Below, piece after piece: positions 1 to 7,485 of a stretch of DNA of 64,000 bases. Origin of the DNA: Pedobacter sp. SYP-B3415 (GTDB lineage Bacteria; Bacteroidota; Bacteroidia; Sphingobacteriales; Sphingobacteriaceae). The DNA lies in contig NZ_RXNQ01000037.1 of NCBI RefSeq assembly GCF_004138205.1, positions 1 to 64,000 on the forward strand, written 5' to 3'. Position 1 is the first letter of the stretch, and every line of letters begins with the position of its first letter. The position numbers were made by a program, and so were the translations under genes. The notes under the pieces are model-generated. The model did no database searches. It was not told where the DNA came from and saw nothing but the letters and a program-made list of their open reading frames with translations.

Positions 1-257
1 CCCTGTACTTGGGTAAATACCTTGTTACCTCGCCACGCTACATTGACATCTCTTTTAAGAACTTTTCCGGCTTATCTTTTACCTCGCGGCTGCCGTTTTT
101 TATATCTTTTCAACTTCATCCCTCTCCTTTTAGTTACCGCCTCCGGGTCTGTTCGTCCCGGCCTTAGCTCCCTCTTCTCAAGGCGTTGATTTCAATCTTT
201 TTTTATTTACTTCCGCAACATCCGCTGCTTCCGTTTTCCCTTCCTTTCGTTCAGGGA
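1..257 (-). other. non-coding leader of a stable-RNA (probably rRNA) operon
   Basis: No convincing reading frame is present on either strand here, yet two strong tandem promoters at 261-290 and 365-395 fire into it leftwards. Read on the minus strand it is purine-rich and holds short GC-rich inverted repeats, such as a CCGGG/CCCGG pair. Near 53-67 the minus strand reads GTTCTTAAAAGA, which resembles the boxA antitermination element of rRNA leaders. In Bacteroidota, tandem promoters of this kind in front of a long untranslated leader are typical of rRNA operons. I infer that a 16S rRNA gene lies beyond the left edge. The rRNA itself is not in the window. Confidence 0.5.
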
Positions 258-260
258 CTG

Positions 261-290
261 CAAAGGTAAGAATCTTTTTGTTTTCGCAAA
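261..290 (-). promoter_or_regulatory. Bacteroidota promoter P2 (proximal, leftward)
   Basis: On the minus strand a -33 TTTG (287-290) is followed after 18 nt by the exact -7 element TACCTTTG (261-268). The next bases, CAG, are shared with the upstream copy. It drives the non-coding leader to its left. Confidence 0.7.
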
Positions 291-364
291 GAAAAAGATT
301 TTATTTTTTTCTTCTCTTACCCCTTTCAGCTTTTCATTATCCCCGTTCCTTCCGAACCGGGCTG

Positions 365-395
365 CAAAGGTAGAAATTGTTTTGATTCCTGCAAA
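365..395 (-). promoter_or_regulatory. Bacteroidota promoter P1 (distal, leftward)
   Basis: On the minus strand TTTG (392-395), a 19-nt spacer and TACCTTTG (365-372) match the Bacteroidota consensus exactly. It lies 104 bp upstream of the second promoter and shares TACCTTTGCAG with it, which points to a duplicated strong promoter. Confidence 0.7.
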
Positions 396-512
396 GACAT
401 CTTCATATTTTTTTGAAAAAAGTCTGCCTGGCTACACAATCCGGATTCTAACAGCATGACCTTCGGGCCGGCCACATCTCTATTCTACATCCCTGGTCTC
501 CCGTCAAATCGC

Positions 513-520
513 TACTTTTG
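513..520 (+). promoter_or_regulatory. -7 promoter element of the rRNA methyltransferase gene
   Basis: TACTTTTG matches TAnnTTTG exactly. Transcription should start near 523, giving a leader of about 13 nt before the ATG at 536. The TTG at 518 that opens the frame is part of this promoter and so cannot be the start codon. Confidence 0.65.
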
Positions 521-535
521 CATAAATATATAGCT

Positions 536-1891
536 ATGCCTCAGGTGCCTGCATCGCTCGTCGAGCAATTAAAACAACTTCCGCATTTTAACGAAGAGAC
601 CTTTATCGCTGCACATCTTGCCGACGGTAAATCTATCGTATCCGTCCGCAGTAATCCGTTTAAACCGGCAGAGCTGCCTTTTCCATCCAGTCCTGTGCAA
701 TGGAATAATGCCGGGTACTACCTGTCTGAACGGCCCTCCTTCACTTTTGATCCGCTGTTTCATTCAGGTTGCTATTATGTACAGGAGGCATCGTCCATGT
801 TTCTGCAACAGGCCCTGCAAACCATCAGCCTTCCCGGAGATCCGGTTGTACTTGATCTTTGTGGCGCGCCAGGCGGTAAAAGCACGCTGATCAGTTCATT
901 TTTGAACCAGAATGGACTCCTTGTAGCCAATGAGATAATCAAAACCCGGGTAAATGTGCTGGCAGACAACCTTGATAAATGGGGTCCCGCCAATACGATC
1001 GTCACAAATAATGATCCGCGCGACTTTGCGCGCCTACCCGCTTTCTTCGACCTGATCGTTGCCGATGCTCCCTGCTCGGGTTCAGGCATGTTTCGCAAAG
1101 ACCCTGCCTCAATCAATGAATGGTCTGAAGACAATGTCAGACTCTGCAGCCAGCGGCAGCAGCGTATCCTTGCCGATGTTTACCCGGCGCTAAAAGAAAA
1201 CGGCACGCTTATCTATTCTACCTGTTCTTATTCTGAAGCCGAAAATGAACTGGTACTGGATTGGCTTTTGGAAACATTCCATATGGAAAGCATCAGGCTT
1301 CCGCTTTTTGAGGGGATCGTTGAAACGACATCCCCCGGCAGGGGTGCTTACGGCTACAGGTTTTATCCCGGGCAGGTAGAAGGGGAAGGTTTTTTTATCG
1401 CCTGCCTGCGAAAGACTACGCCGGCAACCGTAAAAGCTATGAGAAAACAGGACGACCGGACGCTGGCAGGCAAACAGGAACGGGACATACTGAGATCATG
1501 GGTAATTGATATTTCAGGGTTGCAGATTTTTAGGTTTAATGAAGAACTGTATGCTTTTCCTGAGAGCCACTACAACGACTTTCTACAGATCAGACAGTCC
1601 TTATATATACGTAAGTCGGGCGTAAAACTTGGCCGGATTGCGGGTAAGGACCTTGTACCTGATCATCAGCTTGCATTAAGCCTGATTGTGCATGATAAGA
1701 TTCCGCGTTTCGACGTAACGAAAGAAACCGCATTAGACTACCTTCGCAGAAATGAGATCCGGATTGATGCGGCAATACATGGCTGGGGAATGGTGTGCTT
1801 TGAAGGGCATCCCCTGGGCTGGGCTAAAGTTCTGCCTAACCGCGTAAATAATTATCTCCCAAAAGAACTTCGTATTCTCCGGCAATCCTGA
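536..1891 (+). CDS. rRNA cytosine-C5 methyltransferase, NOL1/NOP2/Sun family (RsmF-like)
   Basis: The protein (451 aa) should transfer a methyl group from S-adenosylmethionine to carbon 5 of a cytosine in rRNA. The SAM-binding loop DLCGAPGG starts at residue 107. The two family cysteines are both present: C180 in PCSGSG (motif IV) and C230 in STCSYS (motif VI, the nucleophile). The C-terminal part, about residue 290 onward, matches the RsmF-type RNA-binding extension rather than the short RsmB form. The ATG at 536 is preferred because a -7 promoter motif covers the upstream TTG. The exact target base cannot be read from sequence. Confidence 0.88.
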   Translation: MPQVPASLVEQLKQLPHFNEETFIAAHLADGKSIVSVRSNPFKPAELPFPSSPVQWNNAGYYLSERPSFTFDPLFHSGCYYVQEASSMFLQQALQTISLPGDPVVLDLCGAPGGKSTLISSFLNQNGLLVANEIIKTRVNVLADNLDKWGPANTIVTNNDPRDFARLPAFFDLIVADAPCSGSGMFRKDPASINEWSEDNVRLCSQRQQRILADVYPALKENGTLIYSTCSYSEAENELVLDWLLETFHMESIRLPLFEGIVETTSPGRGAYGYRFYPGQVEGEGFFIACLRKTTPATVKAMRKQDDRTLAGKQERDILRSWVIDISGLQIFRFNEELYAFPESHYNDFLQIRQSLYIRKSGVKLGRIAGKDLVPDHQLALSLIVHDKIPRFDVTKETALDYLRRNEIRIDAAIHGWGMVCFEGHPLGWAKVLPNRVNNYLPKELRILRQS

Positions 1892-1938
1892 TCCTGCAGG
1901 CGCCGTCAGAATTATACTACCTGGCTGTCCGGCTTTTA

Positions 1939-2298
1939 CTAGTACTGTCCGGTGGACAACATAACCAGTGTACAGGCCCTGACCGGCTCGATACCATGCT
2001 GATCAAGCAGCTTTTCGAGCTCATAGTTCTCTGTGCCCGGATTAAAGATGACCCGTTTAGGTTTCGTATCGATGATGTAATCATGATAATCCTTCTGGAT
2101 GGCGGGTCCTATATATAAGGTAACGGTGTCAATATCATCGTGGATTGCACCCGGCTTCTCGATGGTCACACCTGCAACCTCCCCGGTTTTTACACCCACG
2201 TTTACAATCTCATGCTGGTATCGCGTGAGCATCTGGGCAGCTTTGTAAGCGTATCGGGAAGGATTTGGCGTTGCGCCGATGATTAGTGTCTTTTTCAT
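1939..2298 (-). CDS. CoA-binding domain protein (YccU-like Rossmann fold)
   Basis: A single CoA-binding Rossmann domain of 119 aa. It opens with a beta strand and nucleotide loop (TLIIGATPNPSRYAY), carries a central YIGPAIQKDY segment and the family's VIFNPGTEN motif, and ends in a short helix-strand pair. Members of this family bind CoA or a related nucleotide as stand-alone cytosolic proteins, and their cellular role is not settled. The gene is convergent with the methyltransferase gene, with 47 bp between them. An AGGAGA sequence lies a few bases upstream of its start, which is unusual in a phylum that rarely uses Shine-Dalgarno pairing. Confidence 0.8.
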   Translation of the reverse strand: MKKTLIIGATPNPSRYAYKAAQMLTRYQHEIVNVGVKTGEVAGVTIEKPGAIHDDIDTVTLYIGPAIQKDYHDYIIDTKPKRVIFNPGTENYELEKLLDQHGIEPVRACTLVMLSTGQY

Positions 2299-2404
2299 GT
2301 GGACTCTCCTGCTTTTGTGAAGCTGTAGGCTGAAGGGCCCTGCACTTCATGCTGCCTAACACGCGCTTCGCTGCTTTTGTTTTAGGCGGGACATTGCAGA
2401 GGCA

Positions 2405-2875
2405 TCAATATTTACAAAGAAGCGAGATCTGTCCGGCATGATAGGCATGGTGCTGTACCAACCCGTTCAACAGTTCAAAACAAGTGACTTCAGATCCATC
2501 CACTTTTTCTGATCCTCCGGCGACTTCCAGCCATCGTTCCGGCCTGACCTCGTCTGCCAGCCTGATCAGCTGCTCATTACTTTGTTTGAAATCGAGCAGT
2601 ATATTATTCCAGTAATTTTCCGTCTGCTCCTGTGGAACGGGCCAGTCGCCCATTTCGGGTTCTTTTGCGGTTTCACCGGAGATGCGGCAGATGACCTCAC
2701 GTGTCCAGGCGGTAAGATGCAGCACAAGTTCGGCAACAGAGTGTGCACCGGGCACCGGATGACTAAAGACCTTTCGTGCGCTGCACGCTGTCAGAATAGC
2801 AAGCAGGCTGTTGCCATGCCATGGTTCTCCATGAAAAGCTTTTCGCAATTCATTTACAATTTCCTTAGATGTCAT
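2405..2875 (-). CDS. DinB-like family protein (four-helix metal-binding fold)
   Basis: 156 aa, all helical, with the three-histidine layout of the DinB/YfiT fold: a histidine in the LVLHLTAWTREV helix and histidines in the C-terminal LVQHHAYHAGQISLL helix. These probably bind a divalent metal. Homologues include metal-dependent thiol transferases and many proteins without a known reaction, and no specific substrate can be assigned. It is read in the same direction as the CoA-binding gene 106 bp downstream, and that gap holds no clear promoter. Confidence 0.75.
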   Translation of the reverse strand: MTSKEIVNELRKAFHGEPWHGNSLLAILTACSARKVFSHPVPGAHSVAELVLHLTAWTREVICRISGETAKEPEMGDWPVPQEQTENYWNNILLDFKQSNEQLIRLADEVRPERWLEVAGGSEKVDGSEVTCFELLNGLVQHHAYHAGQISLLCKY

Positions 2876-2920
2876 AATAGGTTGTGCCCTGAAGGCAGGC
2901 TATTATAACGTTTTTTTCGC

Positions 2921-4462
2921 TTATATGGTACGGGCAACTGCCAATGCGCAATTCATGCCGTCTATTGCCGCAGAAACGATACCGCCGGCATAACCTGCAC
3001 CTTCTGCACAAGGGTAAAGGCCCCGTACCTGCGGATGCTGCAGACTCTCTTTATCTCTTGGTATCCGCACCGCCGATGATGTACGGCTTTCCACGCCAAC
3101 CAGAATCGCATCATTTGAGTAGTATCCGCGCATTTTCTTTCCAAATACCGGCAATGCAGCCTTAAGGCTCTTTGCGATAAAATCGGGAAGGATCTGATCT
3201 AACATGGCCGAACGGGTGCCCGGCAGATAGGAGTTTACGGGCAGGTCTACCGATAATTTTCCTTGGACAAAATCGATCATTCGCTGAGCCGGGGCTACCA
3301 GATTCCCGCCGCCCGCCTGAAATGCGGCTTTCTCTATCTCAGACTGGAAGTTAAGCATGCGCAGCGGATCATAACCCACTACATCATCAAGTGTGATCTG
3401 AACAACTGTGCCTGAGTTTGCAAAGGGATTATTGCGTTTTGAGGGCGACCAACCGTTTACGACAATCTCTTCTTCGCCGGTAGCGCAGGGTGCAATGATA
3501 CCACCGGGACACATACAAAATGAAAATACGCCACGGCTGCCTACCTGCTCCACAAGGCTGTAATAGGCCGGCGGAAGAAACTCGCTGCGCGCGGCACTGT
3601 GGTACTGGGCTGTATCTATAACCTGTTGCGGATGCTCAATACGCAGACCCAGGGCAAATGGCTTTGCTTCTATCAGAATATTACGTGCGTGCAGAAGCTC
3701 ATAAATATCGCGTGCCGAATGGCCTGTTGCCAGGATAACGGCGTGGCCGGTATATTCTTCGTTATGATTGACAACCACACCGCTGATACGCCCCTGATTC
3801 AAAATCAAATCGGTAACTTTTTTGCCAAAGAGAATCTCTCCACCAGCGTTCAGGATGGTTTCCCGCATGGCGGTGATAATATGTGGAAGTTTATTCGTGC
3901 CGATATGCGGACGGGCGTCAACAAGGATGTCTCCGGTAGCGCCATGGTCTACAAAAATTTGCAGCACCTTATTGATATCACCGCGTTTATTTGAGCGCGT
4001 GTACAGCTTGCCATCAGAATAGGTACCAGCTCCGCCTTCGCCAAAACAATAATTAGATTCCGTATTTACAAAGCCTTCTTTGTTAATAGCAGCCAGATCG
4101 CGGCGGCGTTGTTTAACGTCTTTACCACGCTCAAGCACGACAGGCTTAAGCCCGGATTCGAGACATTGAATTGCAGCAAATAAGCCTGCAGGCCCGGCGC
4201 CCACTATAATGACTTCGGTTTTTGATCTTACATCAGGATAGGTTGCCGGCCCTTGCTGAAGGGGAACAGGCTCATCAACAAAAGCACGAAGCATCAGCCG
4301 GAAAACCACGCGTCTGGAACGGGCGTCGATAGACCTCTTTAATACCTGATGTCCCGTTAACCTGGCTGGTTCGACCTGAAGTGCGGCTACCAGCCGCGCC
4401 CTGATGACCTCATTTTGCTCCACTTCATGCGGAAGCAGACTGATCTCGATATCTCTTTGCAT
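2921..4462 (-). CDS. FAD-dependent oxidoreductase (COG2509 family)
   Basis: A dinucleotide-binding flavoprotein of 513 aa. A small N-terminal domain of about 80 residues precedes the FAD loop VGAGPAGLFAA near residue 87. A second conserved motif (VILATGHSARD) and the C-terminal GYAGGIVSAAIDGM flavin motif follow. COG2509 proteins are annotated only as dehydrogenases, and the substrate is unknown. Start choice: family members begin just before the strand that here starts MQRDIEISL (4462). A further in-frame ATG at 4537 lies about 18 nt downstream of a perfect -7 motif (4558-4565) and would add 25 residues, so it remains a real alternative. Confidence 0.75.
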   Translation of the reverse strand: MQRDIEISLLPHEVEQNEVIRARLVAALQVEPARLTGHQVLKRSIDARSRRVVFRLMLRAFVDEPVPLQQGPATYPDVRSKTEVIIVGAGPAGLFAAIQCLESGLKPVVLERGKDVKQRRRDLAAINKEGFVNTESNYCFGEGGAGTYSDGKLYTRSNKRGDINKVLQIFVDHGATGDILVDARPHIGTNKLPHIITAMRETILNAGGEILFGKKVTDLILNQGRISGVVVNHNEEYTGHAVILATGHSARDIYELLHARNILIEAKPFALGLRIEHPQQVIDTAQYHSAARSEFLPPAYYSLVEQVGSRGVFSFCMCPGGIIAPCATGEEEIVVNGWSPSKRNNPFANSGTVVQITLDDVVGYDPLRMLNFQSEIEKAAFQAGGGNLVAPAQRMIDFVQGKLSVDLPVNSYLPGTRSAMLDQILPDFIAKSLKAALPVFGKKMRGYYSNDAILVGVESRTSSAVRIPRDKESLQHPQVRGLYPCAEGAGYAGGIVSAAIDGMNCALAVARTI

Positions 4463-4557
4463 ACATTTTGTCAGGTGATCAGCGGTTTGCATGCCGGATG
4501 GCTCCGGGCGGATTCTGTAAAACTGACAAAACCGCATAAATTCATACCCTGATGTAA

Positions 4558-4565
4558 CAAAGGTA
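4558..4565 (-). promoter_or_regulatory. -7 promoter element for the FAD oxidoreductase
   Basis: The minus strand reads TACCTTTG, an exact TAnnTTTG match, followed by transcription toward the FAD oxidoreductase. The predicted start near 4555 gives a leader of about 18 nt to the ATG at 4537 or about 93 nt to the ATG at 4462. No TTTG is found at the ideal -33 distance. Confidence 0.5.
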
Positions 4566-4674
4566 CGGAAATTGAATCCGATTTAGTAAATTTCAACCGT
4601 TGAGGGGAGCGGTCTGGCAGCATTGCCGCTGTTTTATTCAGCCACCCTTCAAAAGAAATGTTAAACGAAAAAAA

Positions 4675-5256
4675 ATGAAAAGAATACTTTTTAGTCTTAT
4701 TGCCGGCATTTTTGCCATGACCTTGTTCAGCTCATGCGGTTACAACAGCATGGTAAAACTTGACGAGAATGTAAAATCAAAATGGGGAACCGTACAAACG
4801 CAATATCAGCGGCGGGCAGACCTGATTCCAAATCTTGTAAGCACCGTAAAAGGCGCTGCAAAATTTGAGCAGGGTACGCTGACTGCGGTTACTGAAGCCC
4901 GCGCAAAGGCGACCCAGCTTACCGTAAAAGCAGACGATCTGAGCCCCGAAAACATTAAAAAATTTCAGGCAGCACAGGGAGAGTTGAGCCAGGCACTGGG
5001 CAAACTGCTTTCTATTACCGAGAATTATCCCGAATTGCGGGCAACACAGCAGTTCAGCGATCTTTCTGCACAACTTGAGGGGACTGAAAACCGTATTACT
5101 GTAGCGCGTAAAGATTTTAATGATGCGGTGCAGGAGTATAACGGTAAAATCCGTTCATTCCCCGCAAACCTGACCGCCGGCATGTTCGGTTTCAAACAAA
5201 AAGGATATTTTGAGGCTGATGCCGCGTCACAGAACGCACCAAAAGTAGAATTCTAA
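4675..5256 (+). CDS. lemA: LemA family lipoprotein
   Basis: 193 aa. A lipoprotein signal (MKRILF..., hydrophobic core, lipobox LFSSC with the acylated Cys at 21) is followed by the long antiparallel helices of LemA. The family motif covers VKSKWGTVQTQYQRRADLIPNL. The C-terminal FPANLTAGMFGFKQKGYF segment is also typical. The role of LemA proteins is unknown, but they are usually membrane-anchored and encoded next to TPM-domain proteins, as here. An upstream GTG/ATG-less extension is ignored because the signal peptide begins at the ATG at 4675, directly after an A-rich stretch. Confidence 0.9.
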   Translation: MKRILFSLIAGIFAMTLFSSCGYNSMVKLDENVKSKWGTVQTQYQRRADLIPNLVSTVKGAAKFEQGTLTAVTEARAKATQLTVKADDLSPENIKKFQAAQGELSQALGKLLSITENYPELRATQQFSDLSAQLEGTENRITVARKDFNDAVQEYNGKIRSFPANLTAGMFGFKQKGYFEADAASQNAPKVEF

Positions 5257-5300
5257 AAAACCTGTGGCGGCCCAGTGCCGCCACAATTATTTATAAGATC

Positions 5301-5744
5301 ATGGCTATTTTTTCAGAAGAAGAACAGGATGCAATTGCGCAAGCCATTGAACAGGCTGAAAAGCATACTTCGGGCGAAATACGCATAGCAATAGACAGCC
5401 ACTGTCCGGGTGATGCATATGAAACGGCAACGCGCCATTTCGAAGAGTTGAACATGCACCGCACAGTTCAGCGAAACGGTGTGTTGATCTACCTGGCGTT
5501 TGACGACCATAAATTTGCCATTATTGGCGACCGCGGAATTGACCAGCGTGTTCCCGCCGATTTCTGGGTGTCCACTAAAAATCTCATGCAGGAATATTTT
5601 GTAAAAGGTGAGTTTACCACGGGCATTGTGGCAGGTATCAGGCTGGCCGGTGAAAAATTAAGCGCATTTTTCCCTTCAAAAAATGATTATACAAACGAAC
5701 TGCCTAATGAGGTCGTGTTCTTAAACTCAAAAACATCGGAATGA
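5301..5744 (+). CDS. TPM-domain protein, short form without signal peptide
   Basis: 147 aa consisting almost wholly of a TPM (TLP18.3/Psb32/MOLO-1) domain. It starts FSEEEQDAIAQAIEQAEKHT and contains the GVLIYLAFDDHKFAIIGDRGID core. No signal peptide is seen, so it is likely cytosolic or peripheral. It sits 44 bp after lemA, and its stop overlaps the start of the next TPM gene (ATGA), which implies translational coupling. LemA plus a short and a long TPM protein is a recurrent trio in Bacteroidota, and its biochemical role is not established. Confidence 0.85.
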   Translation: MAIFSEEEQDAIAQAIEQAEKHTSGEIRIAIDSHCPGDAYETATRHFEELNMHRTVQRNGVLIYLAFDDHKFAIIGDRGIDQRVPADFWVSTKNLMQEYFVKGEFTTGIVAGIRLAGEKLSAFFPSKNDYTNELPNEVVFLNSKTSE

Positions 5745-6511
5745 GAAAATTTTTAGCCGTCTGTTTTTTAATCTTTAGCAGTTTCCTCTCTTTTTCCCAG
5801 GACTTTCCCGAAAAGCCGGCTACGCTCGTAAATGACTATACCGGCACCTTGTCGGGCAGCGAAAAGCAGCAACTTGAGTCGAAGCTGGTAGCCTTTAATG
5901 ACTCCACTTCCACGCAGATCGCTATAGCTATTCTCAAGTCTGTGGGCGATTACGACATCAATGAATACACGCTTGAACTTGGCCGCAAATGGGGCGTTGG
6001 TCAGGCGGGCAAGAATAACGGTATTATGATCGTTGTTGCGCTGGGCGACCGTAAGATCTCTATCCAAACCGGATATGGACTTGAGGGTGCCCTGCCCGAT
6101 GTTTACGCAAAGCGCATCATCGAAAACGATATTAAACCGCAGTTCAAAGCCGGCCGTTATTATGAAGGTCTCGATGCCGGAACGAGCTCGATCATTGCTT
6201 ATACAAAGGGTGAATACCACGACAAAGCACCTGCAAAAATCTCCAAAGACCGCGATGACATCAGCATTATCGGTATTGTGGTCATTATTATCATTGTAAT
6301 TTTCCTGATCAAGCGGGGCGGCGGCGGTGGCGGAAGCCAGGTGATCGGCGGGCGCGGTGCCGCTAACGCACTTTGGTGGGCTATGCTGTTTGGCAGCGGA
6401 GGCGGCGGACGAAGCAGCGGAGGCTGGGGCGGCGGCGGTTCATCGGGCGGCGGGTTTGGCGGCTTCGGCGGCGGCAGCTTTGGCGGAGGCGGATCAAGCG
6501 GCAGCTGGTAA
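5741..6511 (+). CDS. TPM-domain membrane protein with glycine-rich tail (YgcG-like)
   Basis: 256 aa. An N-terminal signal peptide (MRKFLAVCFLIFSSFLSFSQ) leads to a TPM domain at about residues 25-160 (VNDYTGTLSG..., GKNNGIMIVVAL, ISIQTGYGLEGALPD). One transmembrane helix follows at about 174-192, then a cytosolic tail of about 60 residues made almost only of Gly and Ser. Topology therefore places the TPM domain outside the inner membrane. The start overlaps the previous gene by 4 nt. The tail codons are very GC-rich, so the antisense frames opposite look like a proline-rich protein but are shadows. Confidence 0.87.
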   Translation: MRKFLAVCFLIFSSFLSFSQDFPEKPATLVNDYTGTLSGSEKQQLESKLVAFNDSTSTQIAIAILKSVGDYDINEYTLELGRKWGVGQAGKNNGIMIVVALGDRKISIQTGYGLEGALPDVYAKRIIENDIKPQFKAGRYYEGLDAGTSSIIAYTKGEYHDKAPAKISKDRDDISIIGIVVIIIIVIFLIKRGGGGGGSQVIGGRGAANALWWAMLFGSGGGGRSSGGWGGGGSSGGGFGGFGGGSFGGGGSSGSW

Positions 6512-6523
6512 TGACAACTTAAT

Positions 6524-6928
6524 ATGTACAGGAGAGATTTACTAACAGCAGAAATCCAGAAACTGGCACAGGTGCTGGCTCGTATTCTTGGTTTGAAAAA
6601 CGAAAACCGGGATGATGAAGCGGCCGAAACGTTTAGTGAAAGCCTTCGGGCTTTTTTTGATTTGACAGCAGCACAGCTTGTGCTGCCGGAGAACGAATTT
6701 GAAGCCCTCCTGGACGAACGCAATTTCGAAGCCGGAAAAGTAGATTATCTTGGTCAGCTTATGCATGTTCAGTTTGATCCGGCTTTAAAAACCGGTGAGA
6801 ACATTGCCCTGGCTAAAAATCTTTTGCTTTTATATGCCTTGCTTGAAAACAAGCATCATTTGCAGTCTTTCGGTAACCTCTCCATTCAACAACAATTAAA
6901 AAACTTTTTATCAGATGCTGATCACTAA
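6524..6928 (+). CDS. uncharacterised helical protein between TPM and Nudix genes
   Basis: 134 aa, acidic, predicted nearly all helical, without signal peptide, membrane helix or cysteine. The N-terminal segment has an amphipathic helix (DLLTAEIQKLAQVLARILGL), and the C-terminal half is leucine-rich (AKNLLLLYALLENKHH). I do not recognise the family with confidence. It begins 12 nt after the Gly-rich TPM gene, and its last 14 nt overlap the Nudix start, so it is probably translated from the same message as both. A role linked to either neighbour is possible but not shown. Confidence 0.7.
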   Translation: MYRRDLLTAEIQKLAQVLARILGLKNENRDDEAAETFSESLRAFFDLTAAQLVLPENEFEALLDERNFEAGKVDYLGQLMHVQFDPALKTGENIALAKNLLLLYALLENKHHLQSFGNLSIQQQLKNFLSDADH

Positions 6929-7463
6929 ATGGAAAAAACTTGACTCGCGCTACCTGGTCAACGAAAAGTGGGCAACCTTGCGGGTCGACACCTGTGAGCT
7001 TCCCGATGGAATTGTGAAAGATGATTATTATGTGCTGGAGTATCCGGATTGGGTCAATGCCATTGCAGTGACAGCAGATGGCGAGATTATTCTGGTGCAG
7101 CAGTACAGGCATGCTGCTGACATTATCTCGCTTGAAGTTCCCGGCGGTGTGATTGATGCCGGTGAAGAACCCGAAACAGCCATCAGACGCGAGCTGCTTG
7201 AAGAAACCGGCTACAGCTTTGAAAAATGCGAACTGATTGCAACGTTGTATGCAAATCCCGCAACATCAACCAACCGCACATTTACCTATCTGCTTACAGG
7301 GGGGATCAAAACCCATGAACAGCACCTGGATGAACATGAAATCCTTGAGGTTTCGCTTCACCGGCCGGAAGAGGTAAAAACCTTGCTGATGGAAAATAAA
7401 ATCGGCCAGGCCTTACATGCTGCTGCCCTCTTTTACGGCCTTAACAGACTAAACATACCTTAA
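6915..7463 (+). CDS. Nudix hydrolase, ADP-ribose pyrophosphatase-like
   Basis: 182 aa cytosolic enzyme expected to hydrolyse a nucleoside diphosphate linked to another group, using Mg2+. The full Nudix box G-X5-E-X7-R-E-x-x-E-E-x-G spans residues 78-100 (starting GVIDAGE and ending RELLEETGY). A YANPATSTNRTFTYLL segment follows, like that of NudF-type ADP-ribose pyrophosphatases. The exact substrate is inferred only from this overall likeness. The start codon lies inside the preceding gene (14 nt overlap), and a 22-nt gap separates its stop from the tricorn-like protease gene. Confidence 0.85.
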   Translation: MLITKWKKLDSRYLVNEKWATLRVDTCELPDGIVKDDYYVLEYPDWVNAIAVTADGEIILVQQYRHAADIISLEVPGGVIDAGEEPETAIRRELLEETGYSFEKCELIATLYANPATSTNRTFTYLLTGGIKTHEQHLDEHEILEVSLHRPEEVKTLLMENKIGQALHAAALFYGLNRLNIP

Positions 7464-7485
7464 TACTTATACAACCAAACATTCA

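Noticed and set aside
1..257. tmRNA or RNase P RNA as the product of the leftward promoters
   Set aside because: The hallmark 5' and core sequences of tmRNA (GGGGCTG...TTCGACAG) and of RNase P (GAGGAAAGTCC) are not found on the minus strand.
6199..6723. Proline-rich 174-codon minus-strand frame
   Set aside because: It is the reverse complement of the Gly/Ser-rich tail of the TPM protein; the proline run results from GGC/GGA codons read backwards.
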